Assembly (NCBI GenBank): GCA_945871425.1
Contig: CAMBVS010000014.1
Location: 1-64,000 of the forward strand
DNA: 64,000 bases
Origin: Rhizobium sp. Q54
GTDB taxonomy: Bacteria > Pseudomonadota > Alphaproteobacteria > SHVZ01
Direction: 5' to 3'
Under the pieces are notes generated by a model that ran no database searches, had not been told where the DNA came from, and saw only the letters and a list, made by a program, of their open reading frames with translations. Made by a program: the position numbers and the translations under genes. Positions 1-7,924 of this stretch are shown piece after piece (position 1 is the first letter of the stretch; each line of letters begins with the position of its first letter).

Positions 1-1
1 C

Positions 2-295
2 GACCACATGAAGCGGATCGCCGACAAGCTGTTCGGCGAGGACTACTACTGGTCGATCCTGGCCGCCGGCCGCTTCCAGATGCCGTTCCTCACCCACGCC
101 GCGACCATGGGCGCCAATGTCCGCGTCGGCCTCGAGGACTCGCTCTGGCTCGGCCGGGGCCAGCTCGCCAAGTCGAACGCCGAACAGGTCGCCAAGATCC
201 GCCGCATCATCGAGGAGCTGTCGATGGAGATCGCGACGCCGGACGAGGCCCGCAAGATGCTGGATCTCAAGGGCGGGGACACGGTCGGATTCTGA
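2..295 (+). CDS. Beta-keto acid cleavage enzyme (BKACE, DUF849), C-terminal part
   Basis: This is the last ~98 codons of a gene that begins before the window. The run VRVGLEDSLW followed by a GRGQLAKSNAEQVAKI-type stretch is typical of the BKACE (formerly DUF849) C-terminus, where the Glu-Asp of GLED lies at the end of the TIM barrel. The family condenses a beta-keto acid with acetyl-CoA to give acetoacetate and a CoA ester; which keto acid is used cannot be told from this end. The stop codon overlaps the next start by one base (TGATG), so the downstream dehydrogenase is probably translationally coupled. Confidence 0.85.
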   Translation, partial: DHMKRIADKLFGEDYYWSILAAGRFQMPFLTHAATMGANVRVGLEDSLWLGRGQLAKSNAEQVAKIRRIIEELSMEIATPDEARKMLDLKGGDTVGF

Positions 296-1092
296 TGCCG
301 ATCTCAGGCAAGACGGCGGTCTACGGCATCATCGCCGATCCCATCGGCCATGTCCGTGGGCCGACCCTCTTCAACCCGCTGTTCGAGACGCTGGGCATGG
401 ACGCGGCGATGGTGCCGTTCCATGTCAGCGCCACCTCGCTGCAGCGTGCCGTCGCCGGATTCCGCGCGATAGAGAGCCTGAAGGGCTGGCTGGTCACCAA
501 TCCGCATAAGTTCTCGATGTTCCATCTCTGCGACCAGGTCGATGCCTCGGGCACGCGGCTGCAGGCGGTCAATGTCGTCCGCCGCGAGGCGGACGGTCGC
601 CTGATCGGCGGCAACTACGACGGCGCCGGCTTCGTCAACGGGCTCCGCCACGACGGCATCGAGCCGACGGGCATGAATGTGCTGATGCTGGGCGCCGGCG
701 GCGCCGCCCGCGCCATCGCCTTCGCGCTGGCCGAGGCCGGCGTTCGTCGCCTCGCCATCGCCAACCGCACACGCGTCAATGCCGAAAGCCTGGCCGAGAC
801 GACGCGCAAGTTCTTTCCGAACTTCGCGGTCGAGGTCGCCGCTGCCGAGGCCGGCGATCATGAGATGATCGTCAACACGACCTCGGCCGGCCTCAAGCCC
901 GACGATCCGCTGCCGCTGGAGACCGCCGGGCTCAAGAAGGCGACCACCGTCGTCGACATCATCATGAATCCGGAGATGACCCGGCTGCTGACGCTCGCCA
1001 GGGAGCGCGGCTGCCGCATCCATCTCGGCCGCCACATGCTGGATTCGCAATTCCCGCTGCTCGCCCGTCACCTGGGCGTGCCGATATCCTGA
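295..1092 (+). CDS. Shikimate dehydrogenase-like NADP oxidoreductase (AroE family, divergent)
   Basis: A 265-residue AroE-fold protein. The catalytic pair is present: Lys72 in TNPHK and Asp109 in GNYDGAGF. The Rossmann glycine motif GAGGAARA follows in the second half. The N-terminal substrate-binding motif, normally HS-x-S-P, reads HVRGP (residues 19-23), so both carboxylate-binding serines are replaced by Val20 and Gly22. This argues against shikimate as the substrate and for a catabolic paralogue acting on a different ligand. It starts inside the stop codon of the BKACE gene and is followed 13 bases later by a GST gene, suggesting one catabolic operon. The family assignment is firm; the substrate is unknown. 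Confidence 0.85.
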   Translation: MPISGKTAVYGIIADPIGHVRGPTLFNPLFETLGMDAAMVPFHVSATSLQRAVAGFRAIESLKGWLVTNPHKFSMFHLCDQVDASGTRLQAVNVVRREADGRLIGGNYDGAGFVNGLRHDGIEPTGMNVLMLGAGGAARAIAFALAEAGVRRLAIANRTRVNAESLAETTRKFFPNFAVEVAAAEAGDHEMIVNTTSAGLKPDDPLPLETAGLKKATTVVDIIMNPEMTRLLTLARERGCRIHLGRHMLDSQFPLLARHLGVPIS

Positions 1093-1105
1093 AGGAGACG
1101 ACCTC

Positions 1106-1729
1106 ATGGCCAAGCTGAAGATCTATGGCATCGCCAAGTCGCGGGCGTTCCGCACACTCTGGGTTGCCGAAGAAGCCGGCGTCGCGTTCGATCATATCCA
1201 AACCACCTTCGGCGAGGACTCGAAGCAGCCGGAGTTCCTGAAGGTCAACCCGATGGGCCAGGTCCCGGCGATCGAGGATGACGGCTTCACGCTGTCGGAG
1301 TCGATGGCGCTCAACCTCTACATCGCCAAGAAGTACGGCAAGGGGAGCCTCTACCCCTCCGACCTCCAAGGCGAGGCCAAGTGCTGGCAGTGGGCGTTCT
1401 TCGCCGCAACCTCGCTCGAGCGCTCGATGGGCCTCTTCGTCGCCAATACCTACGTGCTGCCGGCCGAGAAGCGAAACGAGTCGGTCGCCAAGGAGAATTT
1501 CGAGGCGGTGAAGCGTCCGCTCGCCGCGGTCGATGCCCAGCTCGCGAAAGGGCCGTATCTTCTCGGGCAGAATTTTACCGTCGCCGACCTCTGCGTCGCC
1601 TCGGTGCTCTACGGCGCCTGGTTCAACAAGCACGATTTCTCGGCGACGCCGAAGCTCAAGGACTGGCTCGATCGCTGCCTGACCCGCCCGGGCGCCATGG
1701 GCGCGCGAAAGCTGCGGGAGGCCGCCTAA
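1106..1729 (+). CDS. Glutathione S-transferase family protein
   Basis: A 207-residue soluble protein with the two-domain GST layout: a thioredoxin-like N-domain (about residues 1-80) containing the glutathione-binding segment NPMGQVPAIEDDGFTLSES, and an all-helical C-domain. Ser12 in the KSRAFR segment is the likely catalytic serine position. An AAGGAGACG Shine-Dalgarno sequence lies just before the ATG. It follows the BKACE and AroE-like genes on the same strand, so glutathione-dependent handling of a reactive catabolic intermediate is a reasonable guess. Its TAA shares a CTAA overlap with the stop codon of the convergent aspartate dehydrogenase gene. Confidence 0.88.
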   Translation: MAKLKIYGIAKSRAFRTLWVAEEAGVAFDHIQTTFGEDSKQPEFLKVNPMGQVPAIEDDGFTLSESMALNLYIAKKYGKGSLYPSDLQGEAKCWQWAFFAATSLERSMGLFVANTYVLPAEKRNESVAKENFEAVKRPLAAVDAQLAKGPYLLGQNFTVADLCVASVLYGAWFNKHDFSATPKLKDWLDRCLTRPGAMGARKLREAA

Positions 1730-2517
1730 AGCCCTATCACCAGCGGCGAGGACAGCTGTCGCACGGCCTTGACGATGGCCATGCCGACGATCATGCCGGT
1801 CTTGGGGTTGCTCACGGTCGGCAGGATGTCCTCGACGAAGGTGAAGCTGCCGAAGGCGCCGCAGGCCCGGACCTCGATCACATGCGTGGTGATCGTCGGA
1901 TCGGCGATGATGATCAGATGCGTCTTGTCGAGGCCGGCCCCGGCCAGCGCCACGGCAGCGGAGATGTTGACGTTCTGCGGATAGCGGCGCGCGCCGTCCC
2001 GCACCGGGCCTTCGTAGACAGTGAACGGCGCCTTCAGCGTGTTGAGATCGACCATCGTCTCGGCCTCGGTGCCGAACCAGGCCGACGGCTGCTTGCGGAC
2101 CGTCATCACCACCTCGTCGAGGCCGCCGATGGCGGCGGCGGACAGCGTGTCGAGCGCACCGATGCCGGCCGAAGGCAGGATCAGCCGGTGGCCGCTGACC
2201 TTCGCCGTCGCGATCAGCCGCTCGCGGAGCGCGTCGTCGGTGAGCGCGCCGACGGAGGTCACCAGCATGTCCGAGCGTTTCAGCGCCCGCTCGGCATGAT
2301 CGCGCACCGCCTGATGGCCGGCACCCTCGACCACGGCATCGACCTTCACCGCGAAGAACTTGTCGGCGTCGTTGGTCACCAGGAACGGCGACTTGCCGTC
2401 GCGGGACTTCCGCACCAAGGCGGCGGCGATCTCGACATCCGGCAGCACGCCGGCGGCGATGGCGGCCGAGACCTGCTCGCCGATCGCACCCAGCCCCATC
2501 AACCCGATCCTGAACAT
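1726..2517 (-). CDS. nadX: L-aspartate dehydrogenase
   Basis: A 263-residue protein opening with the Rossmann motif GLGAIG (residues 8-13) and carrying the family's middle segment LPSAGIGALDTLSAAAIGGL and the C-terminal SNPKTG segment of aspartate dehydrogenases (NadX/DUF108). The enzyme oxidises L-aspartate with NAD(P) to iminoaspartate, which can feed NAD synthesis or aspartate breakdown. The ATG at 2517 is chosen because it gives the canonical N-terminus; the open frame continues upstream only as antisense read-through. It sits two bases after the thioesterase stop codon, so the two genes form an operon. No nadA or nadC is seen nearby, which leaves the physiological role open. Confidence 0.85.
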   Translation of the reverse strand: MFRIGLMGLGAIGEQVSAAIAAGVLPDVEIAAALVRKSRDGKSPFLVTNDADKFFAVKVDAVVEGAGHQAVRDHAERALKRSDMLVTSVGALTDDALRERLIATAKVSGHRLILPSAGIGALDTLSAAAIGGLDEVVMTVRKQPSAWFGTEAETMVDLNTLKAPFTVYEGPVRDGARRYPQNVNISAAVALAGAGLDKTHLIIIADPTITTHVIEVRACGAFGSFTFVEDILPTVSNPKTGMIVGMAIVKAVRQLSSPLVIGL

Positions 2518-2519
2518 CC

Positions 2520-2981
2520 TCAGCCCCCCTTCGCCCCATGGCGGTCGCGCCAGATCCGCTTGGCCGTCTCCGGCACCGCGGCCTTCTCGCCCGTCGCGTT
2601 GATGAACATGACACAGAGCGCGGTCGCCTTGTTGACCAGGCCCTTGCCCAGAGCCCAGGCGGCGTAGTGCATGACCAGACTGCTGGTCCGGAAGCTGACG
2701 ACGCGGGCGCCGATCAGCACCTCGTCCCGGTAATGCAGCGGCTTGTGGTACTCGACCTCGATCTTGGCCAGCACCGGCCCGACGGCGTCGGGCTTGAGCA
2801 CAATGCCGACCTCGTCCAACGCCCGGATGCGGGCGTCCTCGTACCACTCGAGATAGCTGGTGTGGTTCACATGCGCATAGGCATCGACCTCGCTCCAGCG
2901 CACCTGGTGGCGGACCAGGATCGGCCAGTCGCCTTCGGCCTGGAAGTCGGCGCGGAGCCTGTCGTCGAGCACGAGGGTCAT
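2520..2981 (-). CDS. Acyl-CoA thioesterase (4-hydroxybenzoyl-CoA thioesterase type, hotdog fold)
   Basis: A 153-residue single hotdog-fold protein. The 4HBT active-site motif is clear: Asp33 followed by AHVNH (residues 36-40) and a SYLEWYEDAR helix. Such enzymes hydrolyse acyl- or aroyl-CoA thioesters in the cytosol. I chose the ATG at 2981 because GCGGAGCGTC places a GGAG ribosome-binding site five bases upstream; an ATG at 2993 is also possible. It is the first gene of a two-gene unit with aspartate dehydrogenase. The divergent proline iminopeptidase begins 80 bases away, so the promoters of both must lie in that short gap. Confidence 0.82.
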   Translation of the reverse strand: MTLVLDDRLRADFQAEGDWPILVRHQVRWSEVDAYAHVNHTSYLEWYEDARIRALDEVGIVLKPDAVGPVLAKIEVEYHKPLHYRDEVLIGARVVSFRTSSLVMHYAAWALGKGLVNKATALCVMFINATGEKAAVPETAKRIWRDRHGAKGG

Positions 2982-3025
2982 GACGCTCCGCATAGCCCGA
3001 TTGCCGCGATACCGGAAGCCTCGCC

Positions 3026-3054
3026 TTGACACCCCCGAAACGGCGCGATCCTTT
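3026..3054 (+). promoter_or_regulatory. Candidate promoter of the first proline iminopeptidase gene
   Basis: TTGACA at 3026-3031 sits 35 bases before the ATG at 3061, so transcription would start at or next to the start codon and the mRNA would be leaderless. The -10 region is weak (GATCCT at 3047-3052). The 15-base string AGCCTCGCCTTGACA also occurs upstream of the second iminopeptidase gene, so it was copied with the gene. Confidence 0.45.
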
Positions 3055-3060
3055 TGGGGC

Positions 3061-4017
3061 ATGACCGAACCAAGCCCCACGCGCGAGCTCTACCCGGCGA
3101 TCGAACCCTACGAGACCGGCATGCTGCCGGTGGGCGACGGACACACGCTCTACTACGAGCTTTCGGGCAACCAGAAGGGGAAGCCCGTTGTCTTCCTGCA
3201 TGGCGGGCCGGGCGGCGGGACGCAGCCCCTGCAACGCCGTTTCTTCGACCCTGCGCGCTACCGCATCGTGCTTTTCGACCAGCGTGGCGCCGGGCAATCG
3301 ACGCCGTCCGGCTCGCTCGAAGCCAACACCACCCGCCACCTGGTCGAGGATATCGAGACGCTCCGGCGCCACCTCGGAGTCGGCCGCTGGGTGGTGTTCG
3401 GCGGCTCCTGGGGCTCGACCCTGGCGCTGGCCTATGCCGGCGCGCATCCGGAAGCCTGTGTCGCCCTGGTGGTGCGCGGCATCTGGCTCGGGCGCAAGCG
3501 CGACATCGACTGGTGGATCTACGGCCTGAACCGCATCTACCCGGATCATTGGGAGGCGTTCGCCGGCCATCTTCCTCCGTGGGAGCGCGACGATCTCGTC
3601 GAGGGCTACGTCCGCCGCCTGGCCGACCCCGATCCGAAGATCCACATGCCGGCGGCCATCGCCTGGCGCAGATTCGACCAGAGTGCCTCCACCCTCCTGC
3701 CGCGGGAGGATGACCCGGCGCCCGCCGGTCCCCGCACGCTGGCGGTGGCTCGGATCGAGGCCCACTACGTCCGCCATCTGGCATTCCTCGAGGACGGCGA
3801 GCTGCTGCGCGGCATCGGCCGCTTCCGCCACGTTCCGGCGGCGATCGTCCATGGGCGCTACGACATGATCGCCCCGGTCGAGGGGGCATTCGCGCTCGCC
3901 CGTGCCTGGCCCGAGGCCAAATTCACCCTGGTCGAGGGCGAGAGCCACTCCATTTCCGACCCCGGCATCCGCCGGGCGCTCCTGGAGGCGACCGACCGCT
4001 TTGCCGGCCTCGACTGA
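3061..4017 (+). CDS. pip: Proline iminopeptidase (alpha/beta hydrolase, S33), copy 1
   Basis: A 318-residue cytosolic peptidase that removes N-terminal proline from short peptides. The oxyanion-hole motif HGGPG is at residues 47-51 and the nucleophile Ser116 lies in GGSWGST. The acid Asp is in GRYDMIAP and the His in GESHS near the C-terminus. The ATG at 3061 matches the N-terminus of the second copy residue for residue. It is the first of a tandem pair of equal length; in this copy the segment around the catalytic His is more divergent (GESHS against DAGHS in copy 2), which may mean a shifted substrate range. Confidence 0.92.
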   Translation: MTEPSPTRELYPAIEPYETGMLPVGDGHTLYYELSGNQKGKPVVFLHGGPGGGTQPLQRRFFDPARYRIVLFDQRGAGQSTPSGSLEANTTRHLVEDIETLRRHLGVGRWVVFGGSWGSTLALAYAGAHPEACVALVVRGIWLGRKRDIDWWIYGLNRIYPDHWEAFAGHLPPWERDDLVEGYVRRLADPDPKIHMPAAIAWRRFDQSASTLLPREDDPAPAGPRTLAVARIEAHYVRHLAFLEDGELLRGIGRFRHVPAAIVHGRYDMIAPVEGAFALARAWPEAKFTLVEGESHSISDPGIRRALLEATDRFAGLD

Positions 4018-4031
4018 GCCCCAGCCTCGCC

Positions 4032-4060
4032 TTGACAGGCTCCGACCCCGGCCCGAGACT
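4032..4060 (+). promoter_or_regulatory. Candidate promoter of the second proline iminopeptidase gene
   Basis: TTGACA at 4032-4037, a 17-base spacer and GAGACT at 4055-4060. It shares AGCCTCGCCTTGACA with the promoter of copy 1. Here the GTG start lies 57 bases after the -35 box, so the mRNA would have a leader of roughly 20 bases, unlike copy 1. Confidence 0.4.
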
Positions 4061-4088
4061 TTTCCCTTAAGAAATCCAAGGTCAGAGC

Positions 4089-5045
4089 GTGCCCGATCAA
4101 GCCCTTCCCGCCGATCTCTACCCGGCGATCGAACCCTATCAGACAGGGATGTTCCCGGCCGGCGACGGGCACCAGCTCTACTACGAGCTCTGCGGCAACC
4201 CGAAGGGGAAGCCGGTCGTCTTCCTCCATGGCGGCCCCGGCAGCGGCAGCTCACCCGACCACCGGCGGTTCTTCGATCCGAAGCGCTATCGTATCCTGGT
4301 GTTCGACCAGCGCGGCTGCGGCCGCTCGACCCCGACCGCCTCGATCGAGGCGAACACCACCCAGCACCTGATCGCCGACATCGAGGCGCTCCGGCGCCAC
4401 ATCGGGGTTAAACGCTGGGTCGTCTTCGGCGGCTCCTGGGGCTCGACCTTGGGCCTCGCCTACATCGCCGCCCATCCGGAGGCCTGCACCGCGATCGTGC
4501 TCCGCGGTATCTGGCTCTGCCGGAAGTCGGACCTGCAATGGTGGCTCTACGGCGTCCGTACCATCTTCACCGAGTTCTGGGACGACTTCGCCAACTACCT
4601 GCCGGAAGCCGAGCGCGGCGACATCCTAGAAAACTACTTCAAGCTTCTGGTTCATCCCGATCCCGCCGTGCACATGCCGGCGGCGGCCAACTGGAAGACC
4701 TACGAATCCCGCATTGCCTCCCTGATCCCGAAGCCCGGCAGCGAAAAGCCGCAAAGCCCACGCACGCTGGCGATGTCGCGGATCGAGGCCCACTACATGC
4801 GGAACAACGTGTTCCTGCCGGAAGGCGCGCTTCTGAACGCGGTACCGCGGTTCCGTCATGTCCCGGCCGCGATCATCCACGGGCGCTATGACGTGATCTG
4901 CCCGGCCGAGGGCGCCATCGCGCTCGCCCGCGCCTGGCCGGAGGCTACGTTGACCATGGTGCCCGATGCCGGCCACTCGGCGATGGAGCCCGGCATCCGG
5001 ACGGCACTGGTGGCGGCGACCGACCGCTTCTGCGATCTCGATTGA
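4089..5045 (+). CDS. pip: Proline iminopeptidase (alpha/beta hydrolase, S33), copy 2
   Basis: A 318-residue paralogue of the preceding gene, alignable without gaps over much of its length: HGGPG at residues 47-51, Ser116 in GGSWGST, Asp in GRYDVICP and His in DAGHSAME. The start codon is GTG. The two copies are separated by 71 bases that include a copied promoter, which points to tandem duplication followed by divergence. A dipeptide-type binding protein gene starts 15 bases downstream, fitting a role in using proline-containing peptides. Confidence 0.92.
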   Translation: MPDQALPADLYPAIEPYQTGMFPAGDGHQLYYELCGNPKGKPVVFLHGGPGSGSSPDHRRFFDPKRYRILVFDQRGCGRSTPTASIEANTTQHLIADIEALRRHIGVKRWVVFGGSWGSTLGLAYIAAHPEACTAIVLRGIWLCRKSDLQWWLYGVRTIFTEFWDDFANYLPEAERGDILENYFKLLVHPDPAVHMPAAANWKTYESRIASLIPKPGSEKPQSPRTLAMSRIEAHYMRNNVFLPEGALLNAVPRFRHVPAAIIHGRYDVICPAEGAIALARAWPEATLTMVPDAGHSAMEPGIRTALVAATDRFCDLD

Positions 5046-5059
5046 ACGGAGACTAGCTC

Positions 5060-6616
5060 ATGCTCAGAAACTGGCTGGCAGTCGCCGCCGTACTCATTGC
5101 CGCGCCCGCCTCGGCCCAGGAGCTGAAGATCGGGCTCGGCGCCATGGCCCGCTCGATGGACCCGCACTTCTACAATTCGGGTCCCGACGTCGCCAACATG
5201 CTGCACGTCTACGACAAGCTGGTGCTCCAGGACGAAAAGCAGGGCCTGATCCCCGGCCTCGCCACCTCGTGGAAGGCGGTCGACGCGACCACCTGGGAAG
5301 TGAAGCTGCGGGAGGGCGTCACCTTCCATGACGGCTCGCCCTTCACCGCCGAGGACGTCGTCTTCACCGTCAAGCGTGCGGTCGACGTGCCGAAGTCGGG
5401 CTCGCCCTTCTCGCTCTACGTCAACACGATCAGGGAAGTGGTCATCAAGGGACCGCACCTGGTCCACCTGAAGACCGCCGAGGCCGCGCCGCTGCTGCCC
5501 TGGGACATTTCCACCTTCGCTATCATCTCGAAGAAGCACGGCGCGACCGCGGCGACCGAGGACTACAACTCCGGCAAGGCCGCCATCGGCACCGGCCCCT
5601 ACAAGCTGGTCTCCTACTCGCCCAACGAGAAGATCGTCTTTCAGCGGAACGACGCCTATTGGGGCCCGAAAGAGCCCTGGGCCAAGGTGACCTTCTCGCT
5701 GATCGCCAACCAGGCGTCGCGGACCGCGGCGTTCCTGGCCGGCGACGTCGATGCCATCGACACGGTGGCGACCCAGGACATCGCGCGGCTGAAGACCACC
5801 GCCGGCGTCGGCCTCTGGCCGTCGCTCTCCAACCGCGTCATCTACCTGATCCTGGACAGCCACCGCGACGTCGCCGAGCATGTCCGCGACAACGACGGCA
5901 AGGCGATGACGGTCAACCCGCTGAAGGATGCGCGGGTCCGCCAGGCCCTCTCGCTCTCGATCAGCCGCGAGGCGCTGGTCGACCGGATCATGGAAGGCGA
6001 AGGGGTGCCGACGGGCCAACTCGTCCCGCCCGGCATGTTCGGCCATGATCCGTCCCTCAAGACACCGGCACAGAACCTGGATGCGGGGAAGAAACTGCTG
6101 GCCGACGCCGGCTATCCCAAGGGTTTCCAGCTGACACTGCACGGCTCCAACGGCCGCTACCTCAACGATGCCAAGATCACCCAGGCGATTGGGCAGATGT
6201 TCGTCCGCGTCGGCATCGACACCAAGGTCGAGACGCTGCCGCGCGCCGTCTTCGGCACGCGTGGCAACGAGTTCGGCTTCTCGGTCGGGCTGTTCGGCTG
6301 GGGCACCGACACCGGCGAGGCCGCCTCGCCATTGAAGGCGCTGATCCAGACCCGCGACAAGGCCACCGGTGCCGGCGCCTCGAACCGCGGGCGCTACTCC
6401 AACCCCAAGATCGACGCGGTGATCGTCGAGGCGCTCCGTACCATCGACGACAAGAAGCGCGAAGCCCTGCTACAGCAGGCGACCCGCATGGCGATGGAGG
6501 ACGGCGCGATCATTCCGCTCTATTTCCAGGCCAACGCCTGGGCGACCCGCGGCCCGATCACCTGGACGCCGCGCACCGACGAATTCACCCTTGCCATGTC
6601 TGCGAGGCCGAAATGA
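5060..6616 (+). CDS. ABC transporter substrate-binding protein, family 5 (peptide/opine type)
   Basis: A 518-residue periplasmic binding protein with a cleavable signal peptide (MLRNWLAVAAVLIAAPASA, about residues 1-19). It has the SBP_bac_5 hallmarks: LVLQDEKQGLIPGLATSWK, REGVTFHDGSPFTAEDVVFT and GTGPYKLVSYSPNEKIVFQR. The family delivers di- or oligopeptides, opines or other solutes to Dpp/Opp-type permeases. No permease or ATPase gene lies nearby, so this is an orphan binding protein that must use a transporter encoded elsewhere or act as a chemoreceptor partner. It is coupled by an ATGA overlap to the following aminotransferase gene and preceded closely by the iminopeptidase pair. Confidence 0.9.
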   Translation: MLRNWLAVAAVLIAAPASAQELKIGLGAMARSMDPHFYNSGPDVANMLHVYDKLVLQDEKQGLIPGLATSWKAVDATTWEVKLREGVTFHDGSPFTAEDVVFTVKRAVDVPKSGSPFSLYVNTIREVVIKGPHLVHLKTAEAAPLLPWDISTFAIISKKHGATAATEDYNSGKAAIGTGPYKLVSYSPNEKIVFQRNDAYWGPKEPWAKVTFSLIANQASRTAAFLAGDVDAIDTVATQDIARLKTTAGVGLWPSLSNRVIYLILDSHRDVAEHVRDNDGKAMTVNPLKDARVRQALSLSISREALVDRIMEGEGVPTGQLVPPGMFGHDPSLKTPAQNLDAGKKLLADAGYPKGFQLTLHGSNGRYLNDAKITQAIGQMFVRVGIDTKVETLPRAVFGTRGNEFGFSVGLFGWGTDTGEAASPLKALIQTRDKATGAGASNRGRYSNPKIDAVIVEALRTIDDKKREALLQQATRMAMEDGAIIPLYFQANAWATRGPITWTPRTDEFTLAMSARPK

Positions 6617-7806
6617 CCGACGACGCAGCCGCCCGCCCGTTGACGATCGCCGAGGCCCGCGCCCAGTTTCCGGGGGCGGAGCGCTGGGTTTATGCCAACG
6701 TCGCTTCCAAGGGCATCATCTCGAAGGCGAGCCGGGCCGCGATCGACGAGGTCGCCGATGCCCAGATGACGGGCGAGGAGATCAAGGAGGAGTATGCGAA
6801 TACGCTCGCGCGCGTACGCTCCGGCTTCGCCAAGCTGATCGGCGCCAGGCCGCACGAGGTCGCCGTCACCAAGAACGTGTCGGAAGGCCTGAATGCTATC
6901 GGCTCGGCGATGGACTGGAAGCCGGGCGACAACGTCGTCATCTGCACCGAGCTCGAGCACCCGAACAACGTCTATCTCTGGATGAACCTCGCCGATCGCG
7001 GCGTCGAGGTTCGGGGCGTCAAGTCCAAGGACGGCATGATCGACGCGACGACCGTCGCCGAGGCCGTGGATGCGCGCACGCGCATCGTCTCGGTCTCGAC
7101 CGTCACCTTCACGCCGGGCTACCGCACCGATGTCGCCGCCATAGCCAAGGCGACGAAGAAGGTCGGCGCGCTGATGCTGGTCGATGCCGTCCAGTCAGCC
7201 GGCGTGCTCTCGATCGACGTCGAGGCGATGGGCATCGATGCGCTCGCGACCTCGACCAGCAAGGGCCTGCTCGGCGTCATGGGCCTCGGCATGCTCTATG
7301 TCAGCGACCGCTGGGTCGAGCGCCTCAAGCCGGCCTGGGTCGCGCGCTTCAGCGTCGTCACCGGCAAGCACGAGTCCGACCTCGGCGACGGCGTGCTGCG
7401 CCTCCAGCCCGACGCGCGCCGCTTCGAGATCGGCAACTACAACTGGATCGGCATCGCCGCCCTCGACGCCTCCCTCGACCTGATCCTCGGCATCGGCCCG
7501 GAGAAGATCGAGCGCCACGCCGTCGGCCTCGCCAAGCGGCTCGCCGGCGGGCTCGAGCAGTTGGGATACCCGGTCTGCCGGCCGCCGGCGGAATGGGCCC
7601 GCAGCCACATCGTCACCATCGGCACGCTCGGCGCCGGCGACGCCTACACCTCTGACGACGCACGCCTCAACCGCTTTTCGGCGGCGCTCAAGGAGGCGAA
7701 CGTCAAGTTCACCGTCCGCCGCGGCCTCGTCCGCTTCGGCCTGCATCTCTACAACAACGAGGCCGACGTCGACAAAATCCTGGAAGTTGCCCGCGCCAGC
7801 GCGTGA
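6613..7806 (+). CDS. Aminotransferase class V (cysteine desulfurase / isopenicillin N epimerase-like)
   Basis: A 397-residue PLP enzyme of fold type I. Asp191 in MLVDAVQSAGV should bind the PLP ring nitrogen and Lys217 in TSTSKGLLG should form the Schiff base. The spacing and the ELEHPNNVYLW segment fit the class V family (isopenicillin N epimerase-like members and group II cysteine desulfurases). There is no clear desulfurase active-site Cys loop, so transamination, epimerisation or beta-elimination on an amino-acid or peptide substrate is more likely. It overlaps the binding protein gene by ATGA, which suggests the imported solute is its substrate or precursor. Confidence 0.85.
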   Translation: MTDDAAARPLTIAEARAQFPGAERWVYANVASKGIISKASRAAIDEVADAQMTGEEIKEEYANTLARVRSGFAKLIGARPHEVAVTKNVSEGLNAIGSAMDWKPGDNVVICTELEHPNNVYLWMNLADRGVEVRGVKSKDGMIDATTVAEAVDARTRIVSVSTVTFTPGYRTDVAAIAKATKKVGALMLVDAVQSAGVLSIDVEAMGIDALATSTSKGLLGVMGLGMLYVSDRWVERLKPAWVARFSVVTGKHESDLGDGVLRLQPDARRFEIGNYNWIGIAALDASLDLILGIGPEKIERHAVGLAKRLAGGLEQLGYPVCRPPAEWARSHIVTIGTLGAGDAYTSDDARLNRFSAALKEANVKFTVRRGLVRFGLHLYNNEADVDKILEVARASA

Positions 7807-7807
7807 G

Positions 7808-7904
7808 CCACCCCACCCTAACCCTCCCTATCAAGGGGGAGGGAGTAAGATCTCGTCCGCTCCTCGTGCCCCCCTCCCCCCTTCGTCGGGGAGAGGTGGG
7901 GTGG
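7808..7904. repeat. GC-rich palindromic intergenic element (REP/BIME-like)
   Basis: The gap between two same-strand genes holds an outer inverted repeat CCACCCCACC (7808-7817) / GGTGGGGTGG (7895-7904), an inner hairpin of CCCTCCC and GGGGAGGG at 7823-7843, and a second C-run/G-run hairpin at 7869-7894. Nested C-rich/G-rich palindromes of this sort are common dispersed elements in alphaproteobacterial genomes. A smaller cousin, CCTCCC/GGGAGG, lies near 13280. It may act as a terminator or mRNA stabiliser between the aminotransferase and the CoA-transferase. Confidence 0.6.
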
Positions 7905-7924
7905 GGGGCATCTTCGGAGCCTCG

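Noticed and set aside
1726-4254. An 842-codon minus-strand frame covering aspartate dehydrogenase and continuing under the iminopeptidase genes
   Set aside because: Only the last 263 codons match a family. The upstream part is the antisense of the iminopeptidases and another gene, so the real start is the ATG at 2517.
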